The translations under genes and the position numbers were made by a program. From assembly GCA_030674155.1 (NCBI GenBank), contig CM060334.1:34390211-34454210 (forward strand): a stretch of DNA of 64,000 nucleotides, read 5' to 3'. Origin of the DNA: Stramonita haemastoma. Its lineage: Eukaryota; Mollusca; Gastropoda; Neogastropoda; Muricidae. This document shows, in pieces, positions 10,011-20,516 of the stretch. The notes beneath the pieces were generated by a model. That model did no database searches, was not told where the DNA came from, and saw only the letters and a program-made list of their open reading frames with translations. Numbering within the stretch: the stretch's first letter is position 1; each line of letters starts with the position of its first letter.

Positions 10011-10081
<71 letters not shown>
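9580..10081 (+). repeat. Long (GT)n then (AC)n inverted pair
   Basis: A short GT/GC tract lies at 9583-9618. GT-rich DNA at about 9787-9965 is followed by AC-rich DNA at about 9967-10081. Because AC is the complement of GT, the two halves form a very large imperfect inverted repeat. The unique spacer 9619-9786 holds no recognised gene. Confidence 0.85.
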
Positions 10082-10085
<4 letters not shown>

Positions 10086-10480
10086 TCACTCACATAAATG
10101 CATACGAGTCAGTCTCTGCCTGCCAACAATAGGAAAGTAATCCTGCATATCGCAGTCATTCATCCCAATCCTAATGTTGAATATTTATGTCTGTACATCG
10201 CACTGTCTTGTCGGATTCCCCCCGCCCCCCCCCCAAACCTCATGTAAAGAAAACAGTCGAGTGATGCAACAACGGTAGACTTGAGAGGTGGATGGGGGGA
10301 GGGTGTTTGGGGGAGGGGTGAAGAGCATGAAGCATTATTTCGTAAGAATAAACAAGGAGGGTAACACGTTATTCCCCTTCCTCTAAGAAGCACAGGTATG
10401 TTAGTGTAAACCAGTCAGTGATTCTAGTACTACCTTGTAGTACACGTGCGGTTTACATGTAGAGGTAAGCGAAAAGTACG
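10082..10480. other. Unassigned DNA
   Basis: Mixed-composition sequence with a C-rich and a G-rich patch (10217-10235, 10290-10318). No gene or repeat identity seen. Confidence 0.4.
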
Positions 10481-10498
10481 GTGTGGTGTGTGTGTGTG

Positions 10499-10558
<60 letters not shown>

Positions 10559-10800
10559 AAGGTGGAAATGGGGGTGGTGCGTATGTATATGTGTGTTTTT
10601 TGTTGCTTTGTTTTTTTTTGGGGGGGGGGTGTTTGGGGGGGGAGGCGTTTGCAGAGAGTGTGCGTGTGTGTATGTACATGCTTCCGCGCGCGTGCATGCG
10701 TGGATGCATGTGTGTGTAAAGGGGGGGGGGGGGAGAGGGGGTGTTTGCTCTGTGAGTGTAGGGGGGAAGGGAGATGCTATGTGTGTGTGGATGTGTGCGT
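10481..10800 (+). repeat. (GT)n microsatellite and T/G homopolymers
   Basis: GT at about 10481-10556, T9 followed by G9 at about 10611-10629, further GT/GC, then a G-run near 10719. Confidence 0.85.
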
Positions 10801-11093
10801 TGGTTGATTAATTGGTTGGTTGGAGTTGTGGCCTAGTGAGAATTATATTCTCAAAGCTGCTAAACACTTGTCCAAGTTGTTTTTCATTTCTGCGATAAAT
10901 ATTATGCTAAATGTTTGTCACCGAAATTCCAAGATCCAGGAAAGTTTTCTTATGTTGCTATGGCATTTGTTATTTTGCTTAAAGGCTTATCAATTGTTTA
11001 CAGAGAAATGAGGAGAAAGCGCCTTATAGAAAGATTCAACTTTAATAAGATTTATTTTTTGTCCACGATCATTTGAGAGTCGATGCTGTAATA

Positions 11094-11097
<4 letters not shown>
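10801..11097. other. Unassigned AT-rich DNA
   Basis: No repeat or coding signal recognised in this stretch. Confidence 0.4.
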
Positions 11098-11187
<90 letters not shown>

Positions 11188-11194
11188 CTCTCTC
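11098..11194 (+). repeat. (CT)n microsatellite
   Basis: Nearly perfect CT array. It is the left partner of a second CT array at 11360, with a retroposon tail between them. Confidence 0.95.
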
Positions 11195-11269
11195 TGATTT
11201 GTTTACTTACTTACTGATTTAAATACGTTTGTTTGACTTGCTTATTTCTTTTCTTCTTATTTGGTTGCT

Positions 11270-11600
<331 letters not shown>

Positions 11601-12301
11601 GGGGAGAGAGAGAGAAAGAATGAATGAATGAATAAAAAAAAATAATATTTATTGAGAGAGAGAGAGTCTATAGTATCCCTCCTTTGTGTGTTCACAGGTA
11701 GATCTGTCATCGAAGTCTTCACTTCCATCACTCATGCAGCGTTTGCGGCGGACGCTGGTGACAAAAGGCCGCTGATACACAGACAGACGGACCCTCTTCC
11801 ACACACCTGTTAGGCCTATAGGCCCTGTCGTGTCCCTCACCCAGCATCACAAAAAACAAACTACCTGACTGGTACAAACACGTAACTCTGCGACAGTCTG
11901 GTTCTGCTACGTGGAGCAGAGACTGTTAAAACCCAACTCTTCTTCTTCATCCATTCCACTCTAAAGTTCTTTCCACCCTTGTTCATACCTGTATATCCTC
12001 CTTAAAAGCCCACCCCACCCCACCCCAAACCGCCATATCTACCTATCTGTCATTAAAAAAACAAAAAGAAAGAACAGAAAAAGAAACCAAAAAGGACTTA
12101 AGAACTACGAGGACTTAACGAACTAATCCCTCGAACTTACGAACTGATAATACCATTGTCACAAAAAACAACAACAACAAAAATCTCTTCCATAACATAT
12201 TCCAAAAAGATCCTACCTCGTAAAAAAACAACAACAAAAAACACCTCTGATAGACTCTCATCCATCCCCCAAACCTGCCACCCCCTACCCAACCTCCCAT
12301 C
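11601..12301. other. Region upstream of the two-exon gene
   Basis: Contains TAGGCCTA (11811-11818), a CCCCACCCC patch near 12010 and A/C-rich DNA leading to the ATG at 12302. The 5' UTR and promoter of the gene probably lie here; no TATA box is evident. Confidence 0.4.
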
Positions 12302-12599
12302 ATGGACCAGTCCCTCTCTCGAGCCTCGGCCTACCAGAAGCGGAACCGGACGACCCATTCCTGGTACGGGGACTGGAGCTCGGCTGGGTGCATCATGTCG
12401 CAGAGCCTGCCCAGCGCGCGAACGCTGGAGGAACACATGCGGAACGCCAGGAAAGCCATGTCGGTGTCGTCCTCCTTCTACCAGCCGCGACCCTCCACTG
12501 CCGCCGTCGTGGAGTCTGGACACTCCACCCCGGCCAGTACCCCTTGTGTACCCCGGGTGGGCAACGGGGCCTTCAAGGCGAGTTACGTTATCAAGCGCG
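12302..12599 (+). CDS. Unrecognised protein, exon 1 (residues 1-99)
   Basis: First coding exon of a two-exon gene. The ATG has a favourable context (CATCATGG) and opens a GC-rich frame in sharp contrast to the AT-rich, repeat-filled flanks. The protein begins MDQSLSRASAYQKRNRTTHS and includes WYGDWSSAGCIMSQSLPSA and FKASYVIKR. It is rich in Ser, Thr, Arg and Pro, without signal peptide or membrane segment. The exon ends at a strong donor (GCGCG|GTGAGT, 12600) in phase 1, which fits the acceptor at 15380. The codon at the junction becomes Gly100. The joined product is 232 aa. I do not recognise the family. It looks like a small basic, partly disordered cytoplasmic or nuclear protein, and no function is proposed. 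Confidence 0.75.
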
Positions 12600-12602
12600 G
12601 TG

Positions 12603-12687
12603 AGTTGGGGTTTTTTTTGGTCGGGTTTTTTTTTGGGGGGGTTGTTTTTGTTTTGGGATTTTTTTTTTTTTTTTTTGGGGGGGGAAT
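12603..12687 (+). repeat. T/G homopolymer composite in the intron
   Basis: Alternating runs of T (8-18) and G (4-8) directly after the splice donor. Confidence 0.8.
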
Positions 12688-12737
12688 AAGCTCTTATGTG
12701 GTTTAGGGGGTTTTCTGGGGTTTTTTACATACAGTTC

Positions 12738-12739
<2 letters not shown>

Positions 12740-12801
<62 letters not shown>
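12740..12801 (+). repeat. (GT)n microsatellite
   Basis: About 30 GT units that border the tail end of the SINE at 12813-13147. Confidence 0.95.
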
Positions 12802-12806
<5 letters not shown>

Positions 12807-12812
12807 ATTTAT

Positions 12813-13143
12813 TTTTTATTTTATTTTATTCTTTTATATCGAGGATAACAGAATAAGCAATCATGTGCTTTTTTTCATTCGGTCCCCGTGTGTATGCCGT
12901 TTTGTAAATATTGTCATCTGTTCCCACCGGCACACGATGGCCTACTCTTACGAAAAGCGGAACAGGATTTAACGTGTGCGCAAGATGTTCTGCGTGCATT
13001 CGCACACGGGGCCTCGGTTTAAAGTCTCATCCGAAGGACTTTTGGGGAGAGTGGAGTCAGCACTGATGTTAACTCCAGGAGAAAAATCTCCTCGACCAGA
13101 CTCGAACCCTGGGTCGTCAAATTGCCAGCGCAATGTTCTGACC

Positions 13144-13147
<4 letters not shown>
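12813..13147 (-). repeat. SINE-A copy, tail type I, inserted in (GT)n
   Basis: Minus-strand copy. The A-rich 3' end (TTTATTTTATTCTTTTATAT on the plus strand) touches (GT)n on the left. It carries tail I, the core (CATCCGAAGGACTTTTGGGG on the plus strand) and a B box (ACTCGAACCC). The A-box part runs into (GT)n at 13144-13201. Little diverged. Confidence 0.85.
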
Positions 13148-13205
<58 letters not shown>

Positions 13206-13258
13206 AGTGTGTATGTGTGTGTGTGCGTGTGTGTGTGCGTACGTGCGTGGTTGTTTGT
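13144..13258 (+). repeat. (GT)n microsatellite
   Basis: About 28 GT units, then an interrupted GT/GC stretch to about 13258. Confidence 0.95.
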
Positions 13259-13279
13259 GTATATTATCTATTTTTATTT

Positions 13280-13555
13280 TAACTTTTATTCTTTTATTTC
13301 GAGGACAAAGGACAATGCGGATTTTTTTTTTAATATATTCTATTTCATTCCGAGGATAATGAAAAAAGCATTTATGTGTTGTTGTTTTTTACATCCAATC
13401 CTCGTGTGTGTGCAGTTTTATAAATTTTGCTATCAGTTCCCACCGGCACACAATGGCCTACTCTTCCGAAAAGTGGAACCGGTTTTAAGGTGTGCGCAAA
13501 TGTTCTGTTTGTGTTCGCACACAGGACGTCGGTTTATAGTCTCATCCGAATGATG
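13280..13555 (-). repeat. SINE-A copies (tail fragment plus 5'-truncated copy), tail type I
   Basis: A short tail-only piece (about 13280-13320: TTATTCTTTTATTTCGAGGA on the plus strand) is followed by a larger copy from about 13336 with tail I, GGCACACAATGGCCTACTCT and CGGTTTATAGTCTCATCCGA. The copy stops in the core where (GT)n begins again (about 13553). The tRNA-like head is missing. Confidence 0.8.
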
Positions 13556-13571
13556 TGTGTGTGTGTGTGCG

Positions 13572-14330
13572 CGCGCTCGGGCGCACGCGCTCTGTAACTC
13601 AACCTCTCACCAAAATGTTTTTACCATAATTCGTTTGTCGCACAGTTTTAATATCACAGACGAAGACTCGGTCTTTTGCTAAAGGGAACTAACTTGATAG
13701 CCAGTGGGACTTTAATATCAGACCGAACAGATTGTCGACCTTGGCCTAGGGCAAAAGCCTCGTCAGTTAGCCTGTTGATGTAGGCCTAAGTAACGTGCCA
13801 AGGCCTGCATTAACCCGTTACGCTTGGCTATGTTGATAACGTCCTCATGCATGATAATATGCTCTTAGCATAGCAAACATATACTCTGCATTAATATCTA
13901 TAGGCGAACTCCTCCGAAGTCTGGCTAGAGTGGCGAGGTGTTTGAAAACAGTCATACACGCAAACTTTGCGTCTCATCCAATGTATATATTTACGGTCTT
14001 ATGTGATTCCCGGGTATGATAAGTGATCCAGAGTGCATATTCTGGGTGACCCCTAGGGTATTAAGCTGGGGGAATACCCGACATCTTCGTCCTGATGTAT
14101 GGTTCATTCGGGTAAGATTTTTTCAACTGATAGGGCCTATCAACACCAAAAAAATAGAATACAGTATAAAAAGAAAAAATTAAAAGATATTGATAATAAT
14201 AAAATAAAAAAAATAAAAAAAATAAACTGATATCAAGAGCGTGAAACTAATTTTCCATTCAACACAACATTGACGTTGGGGGGCGGGGGGGGGGGGGGGG
14301 GGTTCCGGTTTGCTTGGGGGGGGGTTGTTT
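13572..14330. other. Intron DNA, mostly unassigned, with long G-run
   Basis: Contains a GC-alternating patch (13570-13592), TAGGCCTA at 13781-13788, and a G-run of about 20 near 14283-14302 followed by another G8 run. No exon-like sequence seen. Confidence 0.4.
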
Positions 14331-14334
14331 GTTT

Positions 14335-14410
14335 TTTTCTTTGGCCACAGCTCCAGGGTTGACCAATTGCTACCGTTTTTGCCCACCACTTAGGTAGTCT
14401 ATCCCAACTT
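14335..14410 (-). repeat. SINE-A tail type II fragment
   Basis: On the minus strand it reads AAGTGGTGGGCAAAAACGGT, AGCAATTGGTCAACCCTGGAG and CTGTGGCCAAAGAA. Its terminal end faces the G-runs, which are C-runs in the SINE sense. Confidence 0.75.
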
Positions 14411-14469
14411 TGGGAATATTTTGTTAATCTGGCAACAGGCAGTGATACTCGAACCCGAAACCCCGCTGG

Positions 14470-14638
14470 ACGTTTATTTTATTTTATTATTTTTATTTTA
14501 TTTATTCTTTTATATCGAGGATAATGGAATAAGCACTCATGTGCTTTTTTTCATCCAGTCCCCGTGTGTATGCAGTTTTGTAAATATTGTCATCTGTTCC
14601 CACCGGCACACAATGGCCTACTCTTACGAAAAGCGGTC
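14470..14638 (-). repeat. SINE-A copy, 5'-truncated, tail type I
   Basis: Tail I plus the distal body (GGCACACAATGGCCTACTCT on the plus strand), then abrupt loss of similarity after AAAAGCGG at about 14636. Confidence 0.85.
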
Positions 14639-14990
14639 ACATATTGAGTTATGTGAGCCCTATGAAGAAAAAAAGCCAATGGTGACAATTATGTCTTCAC
14701 CATTATGGCACACAACTGTGGATTTAAGTCTCATCATAATGAGTCAAACATTAACAGTTGAGGGGAAAGGGGGAAAAATGTGCAAAATATTAGCATGCTG
14801 GTCCCAATCTTGAGGCACACGCTGATGATTTTAAAACAGACGTTGAGACTTAATTCAATTCTAGCCAGAAACTACAGAGTTAAAAGAATTCATTCGAAGA
14901 AAAGAGACCTTCGGGTGCATGAAATTTGATGATGATAAGTATCAGAGTGGGTCAAAAGATAAAACTGCACGCAAACACACGCGAGAGTGG
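14639..14990. other. Unassigned intron DNA
   Basis: No feature recognised. Confidence 0.35.
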
Positions 14991-15098
14991 TTGTGAGTAT
15001 GTGTGTGTGTATGTCTCTTGTGTGTCTGTGTCTGTGTGTCCTTGACCTTGTCTGTGTCTTTGTCTGTGTGTATGTTGTGTGCATGGATGCGCGTGAGC

Positions 15099-15137
<39 letters not shown>

Positions 15138-15230
15138 ACGTGTACGTGTACGTGGATGTACGTGTGCTTGGTGTGTGTGTGTGCGTGCGTGTGTGTGTGT
15201 TCGTGTGCGTGCATGTGCGCGCGCATGTCC
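14991..15230 (+). repeat. Imperfect (GT)n / GTCT tract
   Basis: GT-rich DNA with GTCT and GTAC variants, including a purer GT run at 15102-15135 and three GTACGT units near 15137-15152. Confidence 0.85.
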
Positions 15231-15380
15231 ACTTATGTCTGTCTATATGTGAAGCGCCATCACTTTTTTTGTTTTTAAATCATCATAAGAACACAAAAAC
15301 TACCAACAAACTTGATCATCAAAAAAAAACAACCTCACACTCTTCACACACCTCTCACTCTCTCTCCATCCCCACCACAG

Positions 15381-15781
15381 GTACCAAACCACCACCCCCA
15401 CCCACCTCCTCCGCCTCTTCCCCGGGCGTCACCACCGCCGTGAAGATCCCTCACGCCATAGACCCCATCACCAACGGACGCCCCTCCAACTCCTACAGCT
15501 ACGACGGCGGCTTTTTCGTCACCGCCAACAACGCCAACAAAGACTTCTTCGTCATCGACCCCGAGTGGGTCAGTGAGGATGAAACCATCAAGAAACTGCC
15601 CCCGGGGAAGAAGGGAGGGAAGGAGGCGGCAGCGGCTGCGGCAGCCAACGGAAACAAGCCTGCTACTACTCGTGCTCCTGCTGCTGCTGCTCCTCCACCC
15701 AGAGCCATGAAAAGCTACAAGCGGAGCAAGTCTGCTCCGCCCTCCAAGCATCGTCAGAACCCCATCACGTGGCAGTACTAG
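15381..15781 (+). CDS. Unrecognised protein, exon 2 (residues 100-232)
   Basis: Terminal coding exon, opened by a pyrimidine-rich acceptor (CCCCACCACAG|GT, AG at 15379-15380) and closed by TAG at 15779-15781. In order: Pro run (103-107), Ser-rich linker, a more ordered stretch YDGGFFVTANNANKDFFVID (140-159) continuing PEWVSEDE, a Lys/Gly patch, an Ala7 run (182-188), a second Ala/Pro patch, and a strongly basic C-terminus SYKRSKSAPPSKHRQ ending NPITWQY. The aromatic DFFVIDPEW element is the best handle for a homology search. The minus-strand open frame over the same bases is a shadow. The 2.8-kb intron holds at least five SINE-A pieces. Confidence 0.75.
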
Positions 15782-15796
15782 AGTCTTGGAATAAGT

Positions 15797-15832
15797 TTTT
15801 TTTTTTTTTTTTTTTTTTTTTGGGGGGGGGGT
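15797..15832 (+). repeat. T-run followed by G-run
   Basis: About 26 T then 10 G in the 3' UTR of the two-exon gene. One of several TnGn composites in the window. Confidence 0.85.
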
Positions 15833-16118
15833 TGTCTGCTGCAAGCAGCTTTGCGCTGTGTGTAATAATCAGGAATCAGGAGAAAAGTAGATCAGGAGAA
15901 AGTAGAGAGTTCGAGTTGGACAGCTGAAAGTCTAGAGAGAGAGATTTTCATGCAAGTGATGAGCTCGGTTGTTTGTTTTTTTTCTAGACAAGATTTACCA
16001 CATGATTTAATGGAACGCTGGCACGAGAGAGATATCGAAGGTGAAAATCCACGCTTTTTCAACTCCTTTTATATCTTTTCTCACGTTCACTACTTTTTTT
16101 TTCTTTCTTTGAACTGCA

Positions 16119-16124
16119 AATAAA
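16119..16124 (+). promoter_or_regulatory. Candidate polyadenylation signal AATAAA
   Basis: First AATAAA downstream of the stop at 15781, giving a 3' UTR of roughly 350 bp. Confidence 0.45.
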
Positions 16125-16289
16125 ATGAACGCTGAAATCGTTGTTGAGATGGGTCATAGGCGAAGTGCTGAAGAAAAAGCATTCCGAAAAAGTGGGACGA
16201 AAAATAGGAAATCAGGGACGCAGCAAGTTCCTGTTAGACTGATGTCAGAGTGTTCAGGGACAGTTACTTGAAAAGAGGTAGGTGTTCAT

Positions 16290-17195
16290 TTTGCATAGGT
16301 ATGGTGTCATAGGTGTATTCAGGTGGTTTAGGAATGATATTTCGTAGGAATAATAAACATTGGATTTTTTTTTAGTAAATGTAGGAATACTAACAAAAAT
16401 TGATATTTTGTAAGCAGAAGAATACTAACATGTTGGAATATTTAGTAAGCGAATGAATATTAACAAATTGAAATATCAAGTAAGCTTCGAAATAGTAACA
16501 TAATATATAGGATTATAGAGGAAATGTTGGCATAATAAAACACAGGATAGTAAGAATATGCCTAAGACATTGGACTATTTAATAAGAGTAGGAATACTAG
16601 CACACAAAATATTTAGTAAGCGTGGGAATACTAACGCATAATACTGTTTAGAAAGGATAGAAATCATAACCCATAGGAATAGTATTAATGATTAAGCATA
16701 GAAACAATAACACATAGGATTATTAGGTGAGTTTAGGTGTTGTAACACGCAGAATAAAAGGAATAGGAATAAAAACACATAGAGCTAATCAATACATGAA
16801 AAAATGATAACGCAGGATATGTAACTGTTAGTAAGCATAGGAATAAAAAATACAAAGGAATACTTACCATAGGAATAATAACACATCAGAATATTTTGTG
16901 AGCATAAGAATAAAACCACATAGGAATACTTAGTCAACACAGGAATATAAAAGACACATAGGTATAGTCGGTAAGTACAGAAATAAAAACACATAGGAGT
17001 ATTTTAATAAGCAGAGGATTAATAATAACATATAGGAATAGCCTCTGTTATAAGCATAGCAACGATGATACATCACATTGGTTGATAATTATAGGAGTAA
17101 GAAAACAGGAATATTTAGTAACCATAAGAATGATAACACATTGGAATAATTATGTACTACCCATAGGAATTTTTATTTAACAAGAAAACAATCTT
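16290..17195 (+). repeat. Degenerate ~35-45-bp minisatellite
   Basis: About 900 bp in which the phrase 'GGAATAnTAACACATAGGAA', often followed by TATTTAGTAAGCA, recurs roughly twenty times with substitutions and length change (for example near 16437, 16613, 16690, 16850, 16900, 16985 and 17120). It is strongly biased to A, T and G on the plus strand. An old tandem repeat, not coding. Confidence 0.75.
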
Positions 17196-17533
17196 GTGTT
17201 CACAGGAATCCACTTAGTATGATGTAAATACCTCACTCTCTGCATCACGCATAGGCACAACGCAAATCAGAACCTAACGCTTTTTAGTGTCCATGACAGG
17301 CTCACATAAAGAAACCTCAGCACGCATATTAAAGAATTTTGAGAGTTTCGGTAACCCCACCAAAACGCGAGAATAACTTTGGGATCTTCAACGTCCGAGG
17401 TCAATATTCTTCATATTATTATTATACAAACTCACTGCCGAACTGATTAAATAGGGCACTGACAGTCCTGCACACGAAATGACATGGTAAATGTGGAAAA
17501 CCAGATAAGAAAGAGAAAACAAACCCCCAACTT
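17196..17533. other. Unassigned DNA
   Basis: No gene or repeat recognised. Confidence 0.35.
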
Positions 17534-17622
17534 AAATCCACCAGACTCGAAACACAGGCACTCAAGGACGCGTGAGGATTAGGGTATTACTCTGCTGTCG
17601 CCTTAACCACACGGCCACGGTT
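17534..17622 (-). repeat. tRNA-like sequence, class II (Ser/Leu type), pseudogene or SINE head
   Basis: On the minus strand: D-arm-like GTGGCCGTGTGGTTAAGGCG, which fits the A box TRGYNNANNGG, a long variable-region-like segment, and a B-box-like GTTTCGAGTCT. The acceptor ends do not pair convincingly and the B box has a mismatch, so a working tRNA gene is unlikely. Confidence 0.5.
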
Positions 17623-17766
17623 CTGTGATTGCATTGAACAGGCAGGAGGTTCCCCCTGTTTAGTTGTATTGGGCAATGCTTGATTGTGCCCATACGCGAA
17701 CCACACTGGCTGGTTGATCGGGGCTGGCTGGTCTGGTTTATCGTGAACGTAATCCGTTATGGCCTG

Positions 17767-17867
<101 letters not shown>

Positions 17868-19485
17868 TGACTACTACTGTCAATCACTTTGGTCTTTTCA
17901 GAGATTTTTTTTTTCCACTTTGGCCTTTTCGCCTTGCTACAGTGTTGTGCCTCATGGGAGCTGCTTTGCTAATAAGTACTATGTCAATACCCGCCCCCCT
18001 GCGCGCGAAGTCGCTAACGGAATAATTGTCCTGAACTGGTTTCTGTTGTCAGCAGAGCTGTAAAGACAATGTTATGATTGGATGGATTCGCTTTATGCTA
18101 GGTAGACTTTGTGACAGGAACGAGTGTTCAAGATTGACTACTGTCAAGGTGCTGGTTGCACAGTCTTTGTGTAACTGTTATTAGTATTGTCGCTAGCTGT
18201 TTTATAACTAGAATTCATTTTGAAATAATGGTTGAAGAACACACATCTATTGGCCGTACTTAAAAATTGATAAGAGTAGATAATCATTTTTTTTAAGTCA
18301 TGCAAAACTAAAGGCTGTACAGAAAAAATTATACAGTAGATAATGATTTTTTTAAATCATGTATTATTGGTGTATCAAAGGTATTGCGAAAGATTTGGCT
18401 AATTTTTTTTTACTTATTAAACAACAGTAGTTACACTTGCTTAGGTAGGTAGGTGTCTGCTCACTGCATAAGTGTTCACTAGCGTTTGTTATGTATCTAT
18501 TATGAACATGACTGATTATATGGAATGCACCTTAGCAAAACGCAGGTGTTTATATTATCTGTATGTCACGGATTTCTTTCAATCGTTCATGATTTACATA
18601 ATTCATCATTTACAGTAGGTAGTTACTTATAAATCATGAATTACATATTAAGTATCAGAAAAATATCATGACTCAATTGGATTTTGTCTATCGTCATCTA
18701 AACATAATGCTTTTGTAGTCTATCTAAATCAGCTTCCTTGAGCTAGTAAATGATGTACAAAGAAATTCATAAATCGTAATTTACACAGCCATCTGTAAAA
18801 ATGATAATAATAATAATATAAAAAATGTCTTCTTCTTTTTTAATCTGTCACTATCTAAACATCATGCTTGTATTATAGTTTTAAACCAGCTTGGTGATAA
18901 CTATAAAAATGCCAGTACCCAACAAATCATTGGACATAAGCAACTCTTAAGATTCCTTTCTTTTTTTTAGTTGAAACGGAATGAAGTTTGTTTTACATGG
19001 GTGGACAGTTTTGGGGTATCCTTTGACCAGTTGCAAGGAGGCGTCCTACAAAGGGCGTCGTCCTTTTTGTTTGTTTTTATTTGAAAACTTGGAATGTCAA
19101 AGAGTTTACGTCACATGTGTATTGTCAAGCATAAGACCCAGTATAAGTTAACCCTGAACAAGTAGCGAGAAAAATAACTCCGTCTTTTTAAAAATTGTAC
19201 CATGATAAAACAGTCACATGATTGCGTGAGACTAACCGAACTTTTCTTCGTTTTGTTTAGAAAATGTGTACATGCGCGTGCAAAAGGTACGTGTTGATAT
19301 ATTGTGTTCAACCCAGGTGCAATATGTTGATAATAAGCTATATAGCGTCGGCTCGCGCGCTGCCTTTCAACTGCTTAAAATCGTAGCCAGTTCATTCAAG
19401 CTATGCATCGTTGCCATGCTGTGTGAAGACCAATATTATCCCCCTATTTCAGGGTGCTGACACATATCTGTGGTTAGACACATTG
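17868..19485. other. AT-rich unassigned DNA with weak internal duplication
   Basis: Two copies of an AGTAGATAATCATTTTTTTT-like phrase (18277-18304 and 18334-18361), and two copies of a CTAAACATAATGCTTTTGTA-like phrase (about 18697 and 18853), indicate old local duplications. No exon or mobile element recognised. Confidence 0.4.
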
Positions 19486-19489
19486 GACC

Positions 19490-19790
19490 GTGAACCATGC
19501 ACGTATATACCGGTCTAAGTTTTTTTTCTGTTGGGTTTTTTTTTTTCTCAGTTTCTTTCCCTCCAAAAAAAGAGTACAAAACGGAATGAAGGAGAGAGAG
19601 AGAGAGGGGGGGGGGGGATGGGGGCAGGGGGTACATTTATTTTTAAAGAGAGGGTGCCGACTTATTCAAAAATATAACAGACATACGTATGGACTTGCAC
19701 ATGTATACCTGTCTCTTTTTATTTTCATTATTATTATTTTCAGTTTCTTGCCCCTCCAAAAAAGAGTACAAAATGGAATGAGAAAAGGAG
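19490..19790 (+). repeat. Direct duplication of a ~100-bp segment, about 200 bp apart
   Basis: 19490-19590 and 19693-19790 share the series CATGCACGTATATACCGGTC / TTGCACATGTATACCTGTC, CAGTTTCTTTCCCTCC / CAGTTTCTTGCCCCTCC and AAAAGAGTACAAAACGGAAT / AAAAGAGTACAAAATGGAAT. The spacer holds a GA tract and G11. Confidence 0.75.
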
Positions 19791-19794
19791 GGAT

Positions 19795-19802
19795 ATATAT
19801 AT

Positions 19803-19868
<66 letters not shown>
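19795..19868 (+). repeat. (AT)n microsatellite
   Basis: About 36 AT units with one break, self-complementary and likely to extrude as a cruciform. It is followed by T10G12 at about 19888-19910. Confidence 0.95.
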
Positions 19869-19871
<3 letters not shown>

Positions 19872-19999
19872 GCACACAAGAAAGCTTCTTTTTTTTTTGG
19901 GGGGGGGGGGAGGGTCCGTTTGAAAGTAGTTCCAAAGTGTACATAGTCCATACTTCTGTCGTACACTCCCTATCTTGCTCATTCTGAAGCGCATTCTGG

Positions 20000-20045
20000 A
20001 GATCTTGGCACACGCACACGCGCGCGCACACATACACACACACAC

Positions 20046-20133
<88 letters not shown>
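20000..20133 (+). repeat. (AC)n microsatellite
   Basis: AC array with an ACGCGCG patch at the left. The pure part is about 20046-20133. Confidence 0.95.
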
Positions 20134-20135
<2 letters not shown>

Positions 20136-20287
20136 TGCAGTAGCCTAGTGCCAAGAAAGAGAGCACACAGCTTGCCAACTGACATGTGTAGATCTGCCAT
20201 TCATATTATTGTTGATAATTTTTTGATTTCTTTTATTGGTGCTTAGGTCCCAGGCGAGAATGCTTGATCTAGGAAGTGAAAGCTACT

Positions 20288-20516
<229 letters not shown>

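Noticed and set aside
9285..10079. 264-codon minus-strand open frame rich in Cys-Val, His-Thr and Arg-Glu
   Set aside because: Each block corresponds to a dinucleotide or tetranucleotide array read in a stop-free phase.
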